This document shows, in pieces, positions 1 through 8,172 of a stretch of DNA of 64,000 bases. The notes under the pieces were generated by a model, which did no database searches, had not been told where the DNA came from, and saw nothing but the letters and a program-made list of their open reading frames with translations. A program made the translations under genes and the position numbers. The DNA lies in contig NZ_JACJOO010000087.1 of NCBI RefSeq assembly GCF_014695575.1, positions 1 to 64,000 on the forward strand, written 5' to 3'. The first letter of the stretch is position 1; every line of letters begins with the position of its first letter. This DNA is from Leptolyngbya sp. FACHB-8. GTDB taxonomy: Bacteria > Cyanobacteriota > Cyanobacteriia > Elainellales > Elainellaceae.

Positions 1-65
1 GTTTTTCTGAAACCGTTGATTTTGCGTGCGCGAAGCGCACGCAAAATCAACGGTTTCAGAAAAAC
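1..65. repeat. Long perfect palindrome (family F), cut by window edge
   Basis: A 31-bp perfect inverted repeat with a 3-nt GAA loop. The tip reads GCGTGCGC-gaa-GCGCACGC. A near-identical copy with a TTC loop lies at 42431-42507, where the stem extends to 37 bp and starts TGGACAG. The right flank here continues TGTCC, so the left end is probably truncated by the window edge. It has no coding capacity. Confidence 0.85.
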
Positions 66-88
66 TGTCCAGAATATTGAAAATTAGA

Positions 89-152
89 CGTTGTTAAATA
101 GGGGATGGGAACAAACTACAGGGCGTTTCATTTCATCCCCTATTTAGCAACG
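89..152. repeat. Imperfect palindrome related to family E
   Basis: Positions 89-107 pair with 134-152 over 19 bp with one T-G wobble. The right end GCAACG matches the end of other family E hairpins (19785-19797, 23914-23924). It is a hairpin of unknown function, with no T-run that would suggest a terminator. Confidence 0.65.
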
Positions 153-155
153 CCA

Positions 156-795
156 GAATTTGAATCAATTACTGAGTATTAAAAGTCCGCTATTTTGAAA
201 GATGCTAGGCTTAGCTCTCAAAAGTCAGGTGGTATGAAAATTTTTTGTATCTCAAAAGGTACTACAGATTTATGTAGAAATAATGTAACGGTTGGTATCA
301 GTTACCTGGAGCTGGCATAAGCTCTTTTTTGAAGTGCTAGTCATCCTAAGATCGCCTGAAATAGTTGCACCCAATACGTTTTTAACAAAAGACAAAATAA
401 ATACTTTAGCTTGGTTAAGCAACAGTTAGTAAGGATTTATATTGAAGCGTTAAGATAGGGGTTGGCAAAGTGGAAGATGTGTTCTACTATAAAACCTAAC
501 TAAATAATTTTCGTTACTTTCATAATCATCAAAAATTTTCTGGGTTTATAACTTCATCCCTTTGTTCGTTGCCTGACGGTTTGTCAAACAGCATCAAGCC
601 TGATTCGTTCAAGATTCATCTTGCTAAAAGGCTTGTCAAATTTTCCATACTCCACAAGCTGTTTGCTCTTCCGAAGTAATTTATCAATGGCTCTGCTTAA
701 TCATTCGTGTTCAACATTAGCAATAGATGTGCAGGTTTGGTGTTTCTGTTGCGATAGCTGAACTGCCGATCTGATCTTCATTTGGTGTTTGGCCT
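156..795. other. AT-rich non-coding stretch upstream of response regulator
   Basis: I find no intact gene. On the minus strand, 584-700 reads as about 38 open codons rich in Lys, Arg and Leu and ending in TGA, but a stop precedes it and no start or RBS is visible. It may be a gene remnant. The promoter of the response regulator at 796 should lie near 700-790, but no clear -35/-10 pair stands out. Confidence 0.4.
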
Positions 796-1341
796 ATGAA
801 CAGCGATCGCGTGCGAATTCTAGTTGTCGATGATGAGCCAGATCATCGACTTCTCATTCAAACCATCCTTAATGAATTCATTTCCCAAAAACTTGACTTA
901 GCTGAGGCCTGTGATGGATTGGAGGCCCTGAAGCTTTTTCAAACCTGGCGCCCCGATCTGATTCTGATGGATTTGTGGATGCCTCATATGAATGGAGAAA
1001 CTGCAATTCGACAAATTCGTGCCCTTGAAAGCCAGTGGTGCAAGGCAGACTCTCTATCCTTCCGCTACCCTTCTGTACGCATTCTGGTAGTGACAGCGGC
1101 AACCTTTGAGTCCGATCGCGCCTCTGCTTTTACAGCAGGTTGTGATGGCTTCATCCGTAAACCTTTAGACCTTGATGACTTTTTGTACAAACTTACGCAG
1201 CACTTGGATAGCCTTAACTCTGGCTTTTCAAAAGCTTTTCAACATCCATGGCCGGCCCCCCAAATCAATTCCCAAGCGGGTCTATGTAGCCAGTTAAAGC
1301 CCAATTCAGGAGATGTCCGCTGTACAGCAGGCATTTTCTGA
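796..1341 (+). CDS. Single-domain response regulator with odd C-terminal tail
   Basis: This is a CheY-like receiver protein that takes a phosphoryl group from a partner histidine kinase. Residues 5-135 form the receiver: acidic pair D12-D13, phospho-acceptor D59 in LILMDLWMP, switch threonine T100 and K122 in RKPLD. No output domain follows. A loop of about 12 residues near 80-92 is longer than usual. The last 45 or so residues have low complexity, and the final codons lie inside an inverted repeat (1294-1353), so the tail may come from an inserted palindrome rather than from the ancestral gene. No kinase gene is adjacent, so the partner is unknown. The ATG at 796 is the first start in frame. 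Confidence 0.88.
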   Translation: MNSDRVRILVVDDEPDHRLLIQTILNEFISQKLDLAEACDGLEALKLFQTWRPDLILMDLWMPHMNGETAIRQIRALESQWCKADSLSFRYPSVRILVVTAATFESDRASAFTAGCDGFIRKPLDLDDFLYKLTQHLDSLNSGFSKAFQHPWPAPQINSQAGLCSQLKPNSGDVRCTAGIF

Positions 1342-1353
1342 ATTGGGCTTTAA
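1294..1353. repeat. Inverted repeat spanning the 3' end of the response regulator gene
   Basis: Positions 1294-1309 and 1338-1353 are perfect 16-bp inverted copies (TTAAAGCCCAATTCAG and its complement). The stop codon TGA at 1339-1341 lies inside the right arm. It could act as a transcription terminator, but no T-run follows. It could equally be a palindromic element that replaced the end of the gene. Confidence 0.75.
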
Positions 1354-1456
1354 CTTACATCGTGCACCTTCTCTGTCTGCGATATTGCATCAGGTGTGGC
1401 TGGCTTACGTCAGTCCTCCGGTTATGAAGTGTATACCTTTGGGGCCTGTTTCAAAT

Positions 1457-1512
1457 GTGGATGGGGTGTGGTGAAAGGGGCACTTCGTGTCCTTTCACCG
1501 CACCCCATCCAC
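1457..1512. repeat. GC-rich hairpin, near-perfect
   Basis: Positions 1457-1512 fold into a hairpin of about 26 bp with one or two wobble pairs and a TTC loop. It starts GTGGATGGGGTG and ends CACCCCATCCAC. The tip core GGGGCACTTCGTG resembles the core of the family D hairpins at 23819 and 39591. Confidence 0.75.
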
Positions 1513-1534
1513 GTGTTTAGAACACTACCAGATT

Positions 1535-1574
1535 CTCATTACGGCCTGGAGATTATCTTCAGGCCGTAATCGAG
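1535..1574 (-). terminator. Hairpin downstream of the 181-residue gene
   Basis: ATTACGGCCTG at 1538-1548 pairs with CAGGCCGTAAT at 1560-1570. It sits about 10 bp past the stop of the minus-strand gene at 1584, a position that suits a terminator. No clear T-run follows on either strand, so the role is inferred from position. Confidence 0.45.
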
Positions 1575-1583
1575 TTTAATCTG

Positions 1584-2129
1584 TTACACAGATGGATAGA
1601 CTTGCAGCAGCACCTCGGCAATGTAGCCATAACCCAGAATGAACTGGCTGCACTTGTTCTGTGCAGGGCCAACTTCAGCCGTAGCAGATACCACATACAG
1701 GCCAGGGTCCATATTCCACTTCCGAGCAGTGCCGGGAAGTTGGACGGTGTAATTAAACACGTCCTTTTGGGTGTAGATCGCGATCGCCTGATCCACTTCG
1801 TCTGCGATATTACCTTGACCTTCGAAGTGGAAGTTCATGGTGATTTTGGTTTCTAGACACATCAGTAGAGCAGACAAAGGTGACTTATTGAATGCGATTT
1901 TCACACTAGCAATAACCTCTTCGTCTTCTGCCACAATGTGGGGAGATTGTTTGGGGGCCACGAAGTCAGGGTACAGGGGATCTCCAGCGGTACCATCAAC
2001 TCTCAAGTCGGACAGGGTAAAGAACACAGGACCCAGAATATTCCGGGAGTAAAGTTCTGAATCTGTAACCTGTTCGCGTTGAGCTCTAGCAGCGGCCATA
2101 GCGGGGGAGAGCGTTGTTGTGTTAGCCAT
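1584..2129 (-). CDS. Conserved-looking protein of unknown function
   Basis: A 181-residue protein I do not recognise. It has no signal peptide, membrane segment or nucleotide-binding motif. The first 25 residues are small and polar. Residues 28-181 alternate hydrophobic and polar positions, suggesting a beta-rich soluble fold (for example FFTLSDLRV, TMNFHFEGQ, YVVSATAEVG). Two cysteines (near residues 110 and 158) could be structural. The ATG at 2129 has an RBS-like AGAGGA about 9 nt upstream, so the start is well supported. It stands alone between palindrome clusters, so neighbours give no hint of function. Confidence 0.75.
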   Translation of the reverse strand: MANTTTLSPAMAAARAQREQVTDSELYSRNILGPVFFTLSDLRVDGTAGDPLYPDFVAPKQSPHIVAEDEEVIASVKIAFNKSPLSALLMCLETKITMNFHFEGQGNIADEVDQAIAIYTQKDVFNYTVQLPGTARKWNMDPGLYVVSATAEVGPAQNKCSQFILGYGYIAEVLLQVYPSV

Positions 2130-2314
2130 GAATCATGTCCTCTTAGGTGATGTTTGTTCGTGTATTTATTGACAGCACTGCCAGTATTCGTTGGGCTTAT
2201 TTCGAATACTTTGCTTGCCAACTGAACCTACTATGGCATCCTAATTTTTCTGAGGCAGTCCTCACTGTGGGTACTATTTGTTCTTTGAAGTTATTTCAGC
2301 CAGAACTTATGTAA

Positions 2315-2436
2315 ACCTGAGTTCGGGCTAAGGACTTTTTCGAGGGGCGCGCTTTGCGCGCCCCTCGAAAAAGTCCATTTTGTAGTGCGTGAAGCGCACT
2401 ACAAAATGGACTTTTGAGCTTATCCCGAATTGAGGT
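2315..2436. repeat. Family A three-way palindromic element, copy 1
   Basis: Outer arms ACCTGAGTTCGGG (2315-2327) and its imperfect partner (CCCGAATTGAGGT, 2424-2436) enclose two perfect hairpins. Arm 1 is 2332-2376 (21 bp, TTT loop) and arm 2 is 2377-2407. The outer ends match the copies at 25080 and 49948, but arm 1 has a different sequence (GGGGCGCGC in place of GTGCCGCGC) while staying perfectly paired. Confidence 0.85.
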
Positions 2437-2440
2437 ATGT

Positions 2441-2551
2441 AACTTGGGTTTGGGTAAGTTTTTTTCGAGGGATGCGCAAAGCGCATCCCTCGAAAAAACA
2501 CTTTGGCGTGCGCAGACTGTATACAAAAACGGATGCTTCAGCTTATTTCTA
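2441..2551. repeat. Family A element, degenerate tandem copy
   Basis: Directly behind copy 1, the same order of parts can be followed: an outer arm at 2441-2458, a perfect 18-bp arm at 2460-2477/2481-2498, a decayed second arm starting CTTTGGCGTGCGC, and a decayed outer arm near 2539-2551. It is read as an older, mutated copy. Confidence 0.6.
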
Positions 2552-2553
2552 AC

Positions 2554-2642
2554 GGGTGCATCCCACTTTTGTAAGTGAGGCGGGCTTAGCCCGCCTCACT
2601 TACAAAAGTGGGTTTCCAAATCTGCAAAAGTGGGATGCACCC
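2554..2642. repeat. Nested palindrome with two competing folds
   Basis: Positions 2562-2585 pair perfectly with 2589-2612 (24 bp, TTA loop). The flanking GGGTGCATCCCACTTTTG (2554-2571) also pairs perfectly with 2625-2642. The segment CCCACTTTTG is shared, so the inner and outer folds exclude each other. It lies 25 bp past the stop of the TpsB gene and may also end its transcript. Confidence 0.75.
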
Positions 2643-2667
2643 TTTCTAACTGACGTTGAATCAGCAA

Positions 2668-4482
2668 TCAGAATGGGGTGTAGATAATCGAGAAGTAGAT
2701 TCCCTCTTCTTGCAAAGAGTCGCCCCGTGACTCGACATCGGTTAATGGAAGGCCCCAGTCAACGCGAGCCGTAAAATTGTCGCCCATCTGCCACAGCAAG
2801 CCTAGTCCTAACCCCATTAATAAATTGGGATCTGGGTCTTCGGTGCGGTTATTCCAACCCAGGCCGACATCGAAGAAAGGGGCCACTTGCAGCAGGCCGT
2901 CTACCTCAGGAACCCGCAGTACCGGCCAGCGTAACTCCGCTGTCAAGACAGCACCGTTGTCGGTTAAGAGAGTATCCTGGCGATAGCCGCGCACAGTGTC
3001 CTGGCCACCCATACCAATTTGCTCAAGGGAAAGCAGATCATCCCCGGTAAGTTGCACATCGCCCCGTACTAGTAGCAAAGTATCCCTGTCTAGCAGACGT
3101 ACCCACTGCCCCTGCCCCCGCCAACTAAAGAAGCGGCTATCGGGTTGATCTTCGTTGACAGTAGAGCCCAGCAAATCAAGCCCCAGGTTGAATTGCGATC
3201 GCGCGGCCAGTACATGACGGCTGCTGCGCTCCACCCACTCCTGGTAGAACCGTAGGGCTGAAACGCGGGTACGTCCTTCCTCGTCAGCACCGGGGGACAG
3301 GGGAAAGGGGCCAATGTCTTCAATCCCCAGTTCCGTCTGGCTAGCCTGGCGCGAAGCCGTTAGCCCCAGTACCACTTCCTCTGTGGGAGATTGAAAGACG
3401 GGTTGGCGCACTCCCAGTTCGAAATAGCTGGAGTCAGAGTTGATCTCCAGGACATCAAAGGGTTCTTCAATCACATTGCTGTCAGTGAAACCGAGGGAAA
3501 GCTGGACGGTGCCGTTACGAGGATTAATGGGGACGCTGTAGCTGCTATCAATGCCGTTGCTGCCATCGGTGTTGGTGTATTCGAGACGGATGCGATCGCC
3601 AAACCCTAACAAGTTGCCCTCCTGGACCGCGATCCGGCGACGGATGCTACCAACACTGGGCGATCGATTGTTATCGAGGGTGAGAGTTGCGTCAAAACTA
3701 TCCGCTTCCACTACGGCTACTTCGAGTCGGTTCGTGCCGGGCTCAACGCCCTCTTGCAGGTCAGCGGAGATGGTCTCAATCAGAGGGTCGAGTTGCAGCA
3801 GTTGCAGCCCTTCTAACAGGCGGGGCACATTTAGAGGGGAACGTCCAGCCAGACGCAGACGACTGCGGATGTAGCTATCATTTAGCCGTCGATTGCCAGT
3901 GATATTAATGTCTTCCAGGCGGCCTTCAACCACCTGAATTCTGACCACGTTGTTCTCTAGGGATTGGGGGGGAATGAAAGCCCCAGACGTGAGGTAACCA
4001 TTGTCTGTGTAGAGGGCAGTGACGGCAGATCGGGCCTGCAACAGGTCGGTAAAGGAAACCTCAGGGCCGGTGAAGGGGCGTGTTACCGCTTCTAATTCTT
4101 CCTCGTCAAAGACGGTGCTACCAACAACCTCGTAGCGATCGACTTGAATAGTGCCTGGTAGATCTGAGGGCAGTTCCGGGGAGGTCGGTTGCTCGGCGGG
4201 GCTGGGGAGTAACTCGCTGGGGGGCGGCAGGGGGGGGAGGGGGGCATCGGGAAGGGGAGGCAGGGGGGGGGGGTCAGTCGGGAGGGATGGCTCTGGGACG
4301 TCAGGGGTAACGCGTTGTTTAGAACGAATATCAGCCGGATTAGAAAAGGGCCTGGTGGACAGTGAGGCTGGGGATTGGGGGGCAGCAGTGGCGATCGCAG
4401 GCCACAGGGAAGGAATAGGTATGGCAATTCCCAAAGCAATAACCAGACGAACCGTTCGTAAACCAGATGTAGCCATAGCCAT
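2668..4482 (-). CDS. ShlB/FhaC/TpsB-type outer-membrane transporter
   Basis: This is the outer-membrane pore of two-partner secretion, which moves a large TpsA exoprotein across the outer membrane. I start at ATG 4482 because the following residues form a signal peptide (MAMATSGLRTVRLVIALG..., cleaved after ATAAP); an in-frame ATG at 4578 would bury it behind 32 extra residues. After a Pro-rich linker come two POTRA-type domains (about residues 110-270). A 16-strand barrel follows, with the family signature VRGYRQ in loop 6, and the chain ends in aromatic F as outer-membrane barrels do. Length is about 604 residues. No TpsA substrate gene is adjacent, so the cargo is unknown. The divergent neighbours are a CHASE2 receptor and a DUF928 protein, families often found near TpsB genes in cyanobacteria. 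Confidence 0.9.
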   Translation of the reverse strand: MAMATSGLRTVRLVIALGIAIPIPSLWPAIATAAPQSPASLSTRPFSNPADIRSKQRVTPDVPEPSLPTDPPPLPPLPDAPLPPLPPPSELLPSPAEQPTSPELPSDLPGTIQVDRYEVVGSTVFDEEELEAVTRPFTGPEVSFTDLLQARSAVTALYTDNGYLTSGAFIPPQSLENNVVRIQVVEGRLEDINITGNRRLNDSYIRSRLRLAGRSPLNVPRLLEGLQLLQLDPLIETISADLQEGVEPGTNRLEVAVVEADSFDATLTLDNNRSPSVGSIRRRIAVQEGNLLGFGDRIRLEYTNTDGSNGIDSSYSVPINPRNGTVQLSLGFTDSNVIEEPFDVLEINSDSSYFELGVRQPVFQSPTEEVVLGLTASRQASQTELGIEDIGPFPLSPGADEEGRTRVSALRFYQEWVERSSRHVLAARSQFNLGLDLLGSTVNEDQPDSRFFSWRGQGQWVRLLDRDTLLLVRGDVQLTGDDLLSLEQIGMGGQDTVRGYRQDTLLTDNGAVLTAELRWPVLRVPEVDGLLQVAPFFDVGLGWNNRTEDPDPNLLMGLGLGLLWQMGDNFTARVDWGLPLTDVESRGDSLQEEGIYFSIIYTPF

Positions 4483-4642
4483 TTTTATGAGGACAGAAGA
4501 TTCTGGATGCGGTACGCTCAGTATCTTCTGTCTAAATAAAAATAGTTGAGAGCGCAGAAAACGAGGACCCCGAATCACGGCAATCTCCTGATAGACGGAA
4601 CGGACGCAACCATACTGTACTGTGTTGGGGGCTTGTTTGAAC

Positions 4643-4752
4643 CTTAAGGAGATTTCTGAGAAACAATATCCCCATTATTTGGAAAAAAGGCGCGGCGAAG
4701 CCGCTCCTTTTTCCCAAATAATGGGGAAGTTCTTATCTGGAAATCTCCTAAG
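4643..4752. repeat. Palindromic element with outer and inner arms
   Basis: Outer arms CTTAAGGAGATTTC (4643-4656) and GAAATCTCCTAAG (4740-4752) flank a long inner hairpin. In the inner hairpin, CCCCATTATTTGG (4670-4682) pairs with 4714-4726 and the stem continues to a GGC-gaa-GCC tip. It lies between the divergent TpsB and TIR genes. It shares the GAA-loop style of the other elements but not their outer sequence. Confidence 0.7.
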
Positions 4753-4947
4753 TAGGTTGATGGATTGATATAGAGAATGGTTAGGATTTGTTGCGGCAGG
4801 TATTAGGCGATCGCTCAATACCCCTAATATCAACCTCACCCTGCTTCACCCCCAAAGATTGCTGTTTCCGTAATTTTTCTCGTGGCTTAGATAATTGTTG
4901 ATATAGTCATGGTCAACAGGATGCAGAACCCCCTATAAAGAGTCGGT

Positions 4948-7900
4948 ATGACTGAGTTCCAGGATGCATTTATCTCCTACGGACGGATCGATAGCAAAGA
5001 GTTCGTGATTCGGCTGCATGAGCGCTTGCAACAGGAAGGCGTGACAGCCTGGTTTGATCAGACCGACATTCCTCTCGGGGTCAACTTTCAAACCCAAATT
5101 GATACCGGCATTGAGCAGGCTGATAGCTTCCTGTTCATCATTTCGCCCCATGCCGTCAACTCACCCTACTGCCTGAAAGAAATTCAAATGGCAGTGTTGC
5201 AAAATAAGCGTATTATTCCACTGCTGCACGTTGAGGAGATTTCCCGCGATACCTGGCAGGAGCGTTATCCCACAGGCACGGGTGAGGAGTGGGATGCTTA
5301 CCGAGCAAAGGGGTTGCACTCCTCCTCGAATATGCATCCAGAAATTAGCAAGATTAACTGGGTTTATTTTCGGGAAGGGGTGGATGATTTTGAGCGATCG
5401 CTCCGAGGCCTACTCGACCTTTTCCACCGTCATCAAGACTACGTGCATCAGCACACCGTATTGCTAACCAAAGCGCTGGAATGGGAACGCCACCAGAAGC
5501 AAAGCCAATACCTTCTGGTGGAAGAGGAGCGCATGGAGGCAGAGTTCTGGCTAACCCATCGCTTTAAGGGTGAGCAACCTCCTTGCGAACCGACCGATTT
5601 ACATTGCGAGTTCATTTGTGAAAGCATCAAAAATGCCAATAATTTAATGACTCAGGTATTCCTCTGCCACACGTCAGAGGAATACGACATTGCCGATAGC
5701 GTTAGCAAAACCCTGATGCGTGAGCGGTTCACTATTTGGGCTAGCGACCTCAGCCGTAGAGGCCGCATTAATCCCTGGAATGATGTGCGCCAGGGCATTG
5801 AGCGAGCCGATCACGTCGTGTGTTTCCTCTCCCCCAGCTTCAATGACTCGGAGGACTGCTTAAAGCAGATGGCCTATGCCTTCGAGTTGAATAAGCCCAT
5901 CATTGCCATTCGGTTGCGATCAACCACGTTATCTGCCCAACGCAAACGAGGCATGGTTGACATCTACAACCGTCTGGGGGTTGGAGATGAAAACTCTGTG
6001 CTGAATCGTTTGAAATCCCTGCCCGTGATTCATCTGGTACCCCAGGAAATTGATGCAGCCGAGTACCAGACGGGGATCGATATGCTGTTGTGTGAATTGA
6101 ATAAGGAATCGGCTTATCACGAACAGCATAAGATGTTGCTGGTGCGAGCGTTACGCTGGCACGAACAGGGTCGTCAACCCAGCCTGTTGCTGCGGGGACA
6201 CAATTTGCAAAAAGCCAAGGCGTGGCTGGCCTCTTCTAAAAGCTCTGACTTGCAACCCCCCGTTGCTTTGCAGGAGGAGCTCATTGCGACCAGTTTGGAA
6301 CAGCCTCCCCAGATTTCTACAGCAGCATTCCTCAGCTACTCTCCAGTAGATTCTGACTTTGCCCGCAAGCTGAACAATGCCCTGCAGGATCAGGGTAGGA
6401 GCACCTGGTTTGATCAGGACGCCATCGTTTCTGGAAGCGATATTGAGAAAGAGCGGAAAACCGGTATTGAAACCGCCGATAACTTTGTGATTGTGCTGTC
6501 CCCCAGTGCAGTGCGATCGCCCCGCTGTCAGGAGGAACTGGCCTATGCGGAGGCGTTAAATAAGCGAATTGTGCCCCTTTTCTACCAAGCGGTTGAGCCT
6601 GATGGTCTACCGTCTGCGGTCGCCAACCGCCATGCGATTGACTTCACGAAGAAGACGAATTTTCTGGTAAATCTAGGGTCATTAATGACCAGCCTGGATA
6701 CAGACCAGGAATACCTCCGGATGCACACCCGGCTTCAGGTGCGTGCCATGGAATGGAAGGCGGAGGGGCGGGATAACAGCTTTTTGCTGCGGGGGAAAGA
6801 CCTGGCCGGTGCGGCCCGGTGGTTTGAGCAGTCGGCGACGCAATCGCCCCCCGCTACTGCACTGCAAACAGAGTTTATTGCAGCCAGCCAATCGCTTCCG
6901 TCTCGGCGTGTCAAACTGCGTACAGTAGCCGTTACGAGCGTTGCAGCGACCGCTCTGGTGGCGATCGCCCGATTTATGGGCATGTTGCAAGGCGTAGAAC
7001 TGGCAGCCTACGACGCATTCCTGCGGGCCCGTCCCAGCGAACCTCAGGATGAACGGTTTTTAATGATTGGGGTGGATGAACCGACGTTGCAGTTTTTGCA
7101 GAACCAGTATGAACCGGGACGCGGTACCATTCCCGATGGTGCGCTGGCCGATATGTTGAAGGCATTAGAACCCGGTCAACCCCGCATGATTGGGCTAGAT
7201 TTCTATCGCGATTTTGCAGCCGAGCCAGAGCTGAATGGCCTCCTTGCACAGACCCCAAATTTGATCACTGTTTGCAAAAGTAGTTACCGGGGTTGGAGTA
7301 ACCAGACGGTAGATGCGATCGCCTATCCTCCTGAGGTGAAACGGGAACAGGTCGGCTTCAGCGACTTACTGGATGACGACCAGGGCGATCGCTATGTGCG
7401 CCGTCATTACCTGATGCAACAATCGGGTGATATGGGGGTGTGTGACACCAAGGAAGCCTTTAGCCTGGTCTTAGCTCGTCGTTACCTGGAGGCCGAAGGG
7501 ATGCCGTTCACTTCTCCTGAGAATGCGCAGGGAACGGCCTATCAGCAAGACATGGTACTGGGCGATCGCCCCATTCCTCAACTGCTGGGTACCGGAGCCG
7601 CCTACCAATATATGGACAATCAACTACGGGGCTACCAAACCATGCTCAACTATCGCACCCATAATGGCAGTGCCCCTGGGTTTGCTTCCATGGTTAGCCT
7701 GAAGGATGTGATTCAGGGCAAGGTGCCTGCTGAGCAGATCCGCGATCGCATTGTCTTGGTTGGTTTTACGGCACCATCTTCTACCGCTGCTGATTTTTGG
7801 AATACTCCTTTTGGGGAACTGCCTGGGGTAATTTTGCAGGGCCAAAAGACGAGCCAATTGATCAGTACTGTGCTGGATAATCGGCCGCTGATCTGGTGGT

Positions 7901-8148
7901 GGCCTTTGGGGCTCGAAACCGTGTGGACGCTGGCTTGGGGGTGTGTAGGTGGAGTGGTCGTGTGGAAAATAAGCCGGGTCAAACTGCTAGCCTTAAGCCT
8001 GGGGTTAGCTCTAGCCAGCTTATATGGGATTAGTTATGTTGTGTTTGTCTTTGGCAGTGGCTGGCTACCCCTTGTGCCCCCGGCGATCGCTCTACTCATG
8101 GCCGGAGCAGTCGTAGGGTACTTAAATTATCGTCTCCGCAAAATTTGA
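4948..8148 (+). CDS. Triple TIR domain membrane receptor with CHASE2 sensor
   Basis: A 1066-residue protein. Three TIR domains lie at about residues 5-95, 234-322 and 457-548. Each is followed by a related helical module of about 60 residues ending in E-F-I-x-x-S. A membrane helix lies at about 655-675, an extracytoplasmic CHASE2 sensor at about 680-955, and a C-terminal set of about three membrane helices ends the protein. TIR1 and TIR3 keep the glutamate equivalent to the NADase catalytic residue (E78 in YCLKEI; E530 in RCQEEL). TIR2 has glutamine there (Q307 in DCLKQM), so it is probably inactive. The layout suggests an outside signal sensed by CHASE2 and passed to cytoplasmic TIR domains that may cleave NAD+ or act as assembly platforms. 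That function is inferred. The DUF928 gene starts 24 bp downstream. Confidence 0.92.
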   Translation: MTEFQDAFISYGRIDSKEFVIRLHERLQQEGVTAWFDQTDIPLGVNFQTQIDTGIEQADSFLFIISPHAVNSPYCLKEIQMAVLQNKRIIPLLHVEEISRDTWQERYPTGTGEEWDAYRAKGLHSSSNMHPEISKINWVYFREGVDDFERSLRGLLDLFHRHQDYVHQHTVLLTKALEWERHQKQSQYLLVEEERMEAEFWLTHRFKGEQPPCEPTDLHCEFICESIKNANNLMTQVFLCHTSEEYDIADSVSKTLMRERFTIWASDLSRRGRINPWNDVRQGIERADHVVCFLSPSFNDSEDCLKQMAYAFELNKPIIAIRLRSTTLSAQRKRGMVDIYNRLGVGDENSVLNRLKSLPVIHLVPQEIDAAEYQTGIDMLLCELNKESAYHEQHKMLLVRALRWHEQGRQPSLLLRGHNLQKAKAWLASSKSSDLQPPVALQEELIATSLEQPPQISTAAFLSYSPVDSDFARKLNNALQDQGRSTWFDQDAIVSGSDIEKERKTGIETADNFVIVLSPSAVRSPRCQEELAYAEALNKRIVPLFYQAVEPDGLPSAVANRHAIDFTKKTNFLVNLGSLMTSLDTDQEYLRMHTRLQVRAMEWKAEGRDNSFLLRGKDLAGAARWFEQSATQSPPATALQTEFIAASQSLPSRRVKLRTVAVTSVAATALVAIARFMGMLQGVELAAYDAFLRARPSEPQDERFLMIGVDEPTLQFLQNQYEPGRGTIPDGALADMLKALEPGQPRMIGLDFYRDFAAEPELNGLLAQTPNLITVCKSSYRGWSNQTVDAIAYPPEVKREQVGFSDLLDDDQGDRYVRRHYLMQQSGDMGVCDTKEAFSLVLARRYLEAEGMPFTSPENAQGTAYQQDMVLGDRPIPQLLGTGAAYQYMDNQLRGYQTMLNYRTHNGSAPGFASMVSLKDVIQGKVPAEQIRDRIVLVGFTAPSSTAADFWNTPFGELPGVILQGQKTSQLISTVLDNRPLIWWWPLGLETVWTLAWGCVGGVVVWKISRVKLLALSLGLALASLYGISYVVFVFGSGWLPLVPPAIALLMAGAVVGYLNYRLRKI

Positions 8149-8172
8149 CAATACAGCTCAGGAGCCTGAGAC

